Below are positions 61,798-64,000 of a stretch of DNA of 64,000 bases, in pieces; position 1 is the first letter of the stretch; every line of letters begins with the position of its first letter. Made by a program: the position numbers and the translations under genes. The DNA is from Lentibacter sp. XHP0401. Lineage in GTDB: Bacteria > Pseudomonadota > Alphaproteobacteria > Rhodobacterales > Rhodobacteraceae. The stretch is taken from the NCBI RefSeq assembly GCF_025751535.1, contig NZ_JAOWLC010000012.1:88077-152076 (forward strand). Reading direction: 5' to 3'. The notes under the pieces are model-generated. The model did no database searches. It had not been told where the DNA came from and saw only the letters and a list, made by a program, of their open reading frames with translations.

Positions 61798-63441
61798 ATG
61801 TCGGCACTGCGTGACGCTGCGATGAAATCAAAAGCCTGGCCCTTTGTAGAGGCGCGTCGCGTTTTGAAGCGTTATGAGAAGCAGCCGCCCAAGAAGGGCT
61901 TTGTTCTGTTCGAGACGGGCTATGGCCCCTCGGGCCTGCCGCATATCGGGACATTCGGCGAAGTGGCGCGCACAACGATGATCCGCCATGCCTTTGGGGT
62001 GATCAGCGATATTCCGACCAAGCTTATCTGCTTTTCCGACGATCTGGACGGGATGCGCAAGGTTCCGGGCAATGTGCCCAACCCCGAGGCGCTGGCGGAG
62101 CATTTGCAAAAGCCGCTGACCAGCGTGCCTGACCCTTTCGAGAAGTTTGACAGCTTTGGTGCGCATAACAACGCGATGCTGCGGCGCTTTCTGGATACCT
62201 TCGGGTTTGAATACGAGTTTATCTCGGCGACAGAATTCTACGCTTCGGGGCAGTTTGACGAAGTGCTTTTGCGCGCAGCCGAGAAATATGATGAGATCAT
62301 GGCTGTGATGCTCAAGTCTTTGCGCGAAGAGCGTCGCAAAACTTATTCGATTTTCCTGCCGATCCACCCTGAAACGGGGCGGGTGATGTATGTGCCGATG
62401 AAAGAAGTGAATGCCAAGGACGGCACGATCACTTTTGACACCGAAGAGGGCGAGGAAATGACCCTGCCTGTGACCGGCGGCAATGTGAAGCTACAGTGGA
62501 AGCCCGACTTTGGCGCGCGCTGGGCGGCGCTGGGTGTGGACTTTGAGATGTATGGCAAGGACCACAGCACCAACACGCCGATTTATGACAGCATCTGCCG
62601 TATTCTGGGCGAACGTGCGCCGGAGCATTTCACTTATGAGCTGTTTCTCGACGAGAACGGCCAGAAAATCTCGAAATCAAGCGGCAATGGCGTGTCTATT
62701 GATGAATGGCTCACCTACGCCAGTACCGAGAGCCTTGGCTACTTCATGTATCTGAAGCCGCAGACCGCGAAGCGGATGCATTTTGATGTGATCCCCAAGG
62801 CGGTGGACGAATACCACCAGCAGCTGCGGGCTTACGAGGGGCAGGACGAGACACAGCGCTTGAACAACCCTGTTTACCATATTCACAGCGGCGATGTGCC
62901 CAAGTCTGATATGGTTGTGCCGTTCTCGATGCTTTTGAACCTCGCCAGCGTGGCGGCATCCGAGGACAAGGAAGGGCTTTGGGGCTTTATCAAACGCTAC
63001 GCACCCGAGGCGAGTGCACAAAACAACCCGCAGCTTGATGCGGCGGCGGGCTATGCTGTGCGCTACTTCAACGATTTTGTGAAGCCGACGCGCCAGTTCC
63101 GTGCGCCGACGGAGCAGGAGCGTGCGGCGCTGGAAGATCTGGTGAAGGCGTTGAAAGACCCCGCACTTGCGCGCGCGATGATCGAGACGAAAAACAAGGC
63201 GATGGGCAAGGACGAGCCTGTGGCTGAGTTGAATATGGCCGATGGCGAAGACTTGCAGAGCATTGTTTTTGCGGTGGGCAAGAACCACGGTTTCGAGAAC
63301 CTGCGCGAATGGTTTGCGGCGATCTATGAGGTGTTGATGGGCGCGAGCCAAGGCCCGCGCTTTGGCAGCTTTATTGCGCTTTACGGTGTCGATGAAACCA
63401 TCGATCTGATTGAGCAAGGCCTGCGCGGCGAGTTGGGTTGA
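61798..63441 (+). CDS. lysK: Class I lysyl-tRNA synthetase
   Basis: Charges tRNA-Lys using the archaeal-type class I enzyme instead of the usual bacterial class II LysS. The 547-residue protein has HIGH-equivalent PHIGTF (48-53) and KISKS (290-294), and no class II motifs. The ATG at 61798 has GGAGAAG about 7 bases upstream; an ATG at 61783 is less supported. Class I LysRS is normal in alphaproteobacteria. Confidence 0.95.
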   Translation: MSALRDAAMKSKAWPFVEARRVLKRYEKQPPKKGFVLFETGYGPSGLPHIGTFGEVARTTMIRHAFGVISDIPTKLICFSDDLDGMRKVPGNVPNPEALAEHLQKPLTSVPDPFEKFDSFGAHNNAMLRRFLDTFGFEYEFISATEFYASGQFDEVLLRAAEKYDEIMAVMLKSLREERRKTYSIFLPIHPETGRVMYVPMKEVNAKDGTITFDTEEGEEMTLPVTGGNVKLQWKPDFGARWAALGVDFEMYGKDHSTNTPIYDSICRILGERAPEHFTYELFLDENGQKISKSSGNGVSIDEWLTYASTESLGYFMYLKPQTAKRMHFDVIPKAVDEYHQQLRAYEGQDETQRLNNPVYHIHSGDVPKSDMVVPFSMLLNLASVAASEDKEGLWGFIKRYAPEASAQNNPQLDAAAGYAVRYFNDFVKPTRQFRAPTEQERAALEDLVKALKDPALARAMIETKNKAMGKDEPVAELNMADGEDLQSIVFAVGKNHGFENLREWFAAIYEVLMGASQGPRFGSFIALYGVDETIDLIEQGLRGELG

Positions 63442-63490
63442 TTGATCTGATTCAAGGCTTGTGGCGTATCTCTTTGTAGGAGGGGACGCT

Positions 63491-63895
63491 ATGAAACAGA
63501 TTTTTTTGATTTTGACGATGGCTCTGGCCTTGTGGGTGAAGCCTGCAAAGGCAGATGATGCCGCGATCCGACAGGTGATTGCGGCTCAGATCGAAGCCTT
63601 TAAGGAGGATGATTTCGGGCGGGCGTTTACCTATGCCAGCCCGACAATCCGGAACGCGTTTCGCACGCCCGAGAACTTTGGCGCGATGGTGCGGCAGGGC
63701 TATCCTATGGTCTGGCGGCCAACGGATGTGCGCTATCTGGACGCGCGGATGGTGGCTGGGAAACTCTGGCAGAAGGTGCTTGTGACGGATGCCAAGGGCG
63801 CACGGTATTTGATGGATTACCGCATGATCGAGGTTGAAGGCGCATGGCTGATAGATGCGGTGCAGATGCTTGAATTGCCAGAGGTCAGTGTCTGA
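63491..63895 (+). CDS. DUF4864 domain secreted protein
   Basis: A 134-residue protein with a signal peptide (MKQIFLILTMALALWVKPAKA) and a DUF4864 fold: IRQVIAAQIEAFKEDDFGRAF followed by YASPTIRNAF and a beta-rich C-terminus, an NTF2-like arrangement. AGGAGGGG before the ATG fixes the start. Function unknown. A hairpin follows the stop. Confidence 0.88.
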   Translation: MKQIFLILTMALALWVKPAKADDAAIRQVIAAQIEAFKEDDFGRAFTYASPTIRNAFRTPENFGAMVRQGYPMVWRPTDVRYLDARMVAGKLWQKVLVTDAKGARYLMDYRMIEVEGAWLIDAVQMLELPEVSV

Positions 63896-63900
63896 TCTTT

Positions 63901-63923
63901 CGGATTGAACTGCGTTCAATCCG
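63901..63923 (+). terminator. Hairpin after the DUF4864 gene
   Basis: CGGATTGAAC (63901-63910), loop TGC, GTTCAATCCG (63914-63923): a perfect 10-bp stem starting 5 bp after the stop. The T tail expected of a terminator is missing because the sequence turns into poly-G after four bases. Confidence 0.65.
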
Positions 63924-63925
63924 AC

Positions 63926-64000
<75 letters not shown>

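Overview
The window looks like a chromosomal segment of an alphaproteobacterium of the Rhodobacterales (roseobacter type). The support is high-GC coding sequence on both strands, class I lysyl-tRNA synthetase, a C-X7-C-X5-C Rrf2 regulator, lysC next to ptsP, hom next to recJ, a tandem glycine riboswitch before gcvTHP, and short stop-adjacent intergenic repeats of a kind common in this group. I see no transposase, integrase, phage gene, CRISPR array or rRNA. One tRNA (Glu, UUC) is present. The last 73 bases are a pure G run that I take to be an assembly or padding artefact, so the window probably ends at a contig edge.

Layout. 1-5.7 kb: the 3' end of a phnM-like gene, then on the minus strand a homoprotocatechuate meta-cleavage operon (hpaF-hpaE-hpaD-cupin-hpaG-hpaH) with a perfect 12-bp palindrome before hpaF. 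5.7-5.9 kb: copy 1 of an unusual ~140-bp element (three GTGCAC hexamers at 11-bp spacing inside conserved TTAA-rich flanks). 5.9-19.4 kb: metG, an MFS exporter, a flavin reductase, a GNAT enzyme, an EcsC protein, ptsP, lysC, an SDR, DUF1178, a NUDIX enzyme, a gntR-phyH pair, msrB-msrA and tRNA-Glu. 19.5-25.5 kb: recJ, hom, a pentapeptide-repeat protein that resembles Qnr, a small lipoprotein, a TetR regulator and ghrA. 25.5-31.1 kb: the cell-shape cluster mreB-mreC-mreD-mrdA-rodA.

31.5-45.7 kb: a small lipoprotein, a fatty-acid-hydroxylase-type membrane enzyme, an L,D-transpeptidase, leuA with a leucine attenuator (a leader peptide with four consecutive Leu codons), divergent copA with a CueR-type promoter, an exported 18-unit MORN protein built by duplication of a nine-unit block, nadE, a Tat-exported metallo-beta-lactamase-fold protein, gltX, a gamma-glutamylcyclotransferase, and an Rrf2/NsrR-like regulator preceded by an FNR/NNR-type box. 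45.8-50.5 kb: glycine riboswitch and gcvT-gcvH-gcvP.

50.5-64 kb: a ybbA/ybbP-like ABC pair divergent from the esterase tesA, an acyl-CoA thioesterase whose last codons form a terminator hairpin, ridA, a cold-shock gene, copy 2 of the GTGCAC element, trxC, a small secreted protein, ettA, nadD, a PBP4-type carboxypeptidase, terB, class I lysK and a DUF4864 protein.

Most of the window is housekeeping. The strongest candidates for something undescribed are the two-copy GTGCAC element, the stop-adjacent dispersed repeats, the duplicated MORN protein, and the cupin inside the hpa operon. All assignments come from reading motifs by eye; no database search was run.
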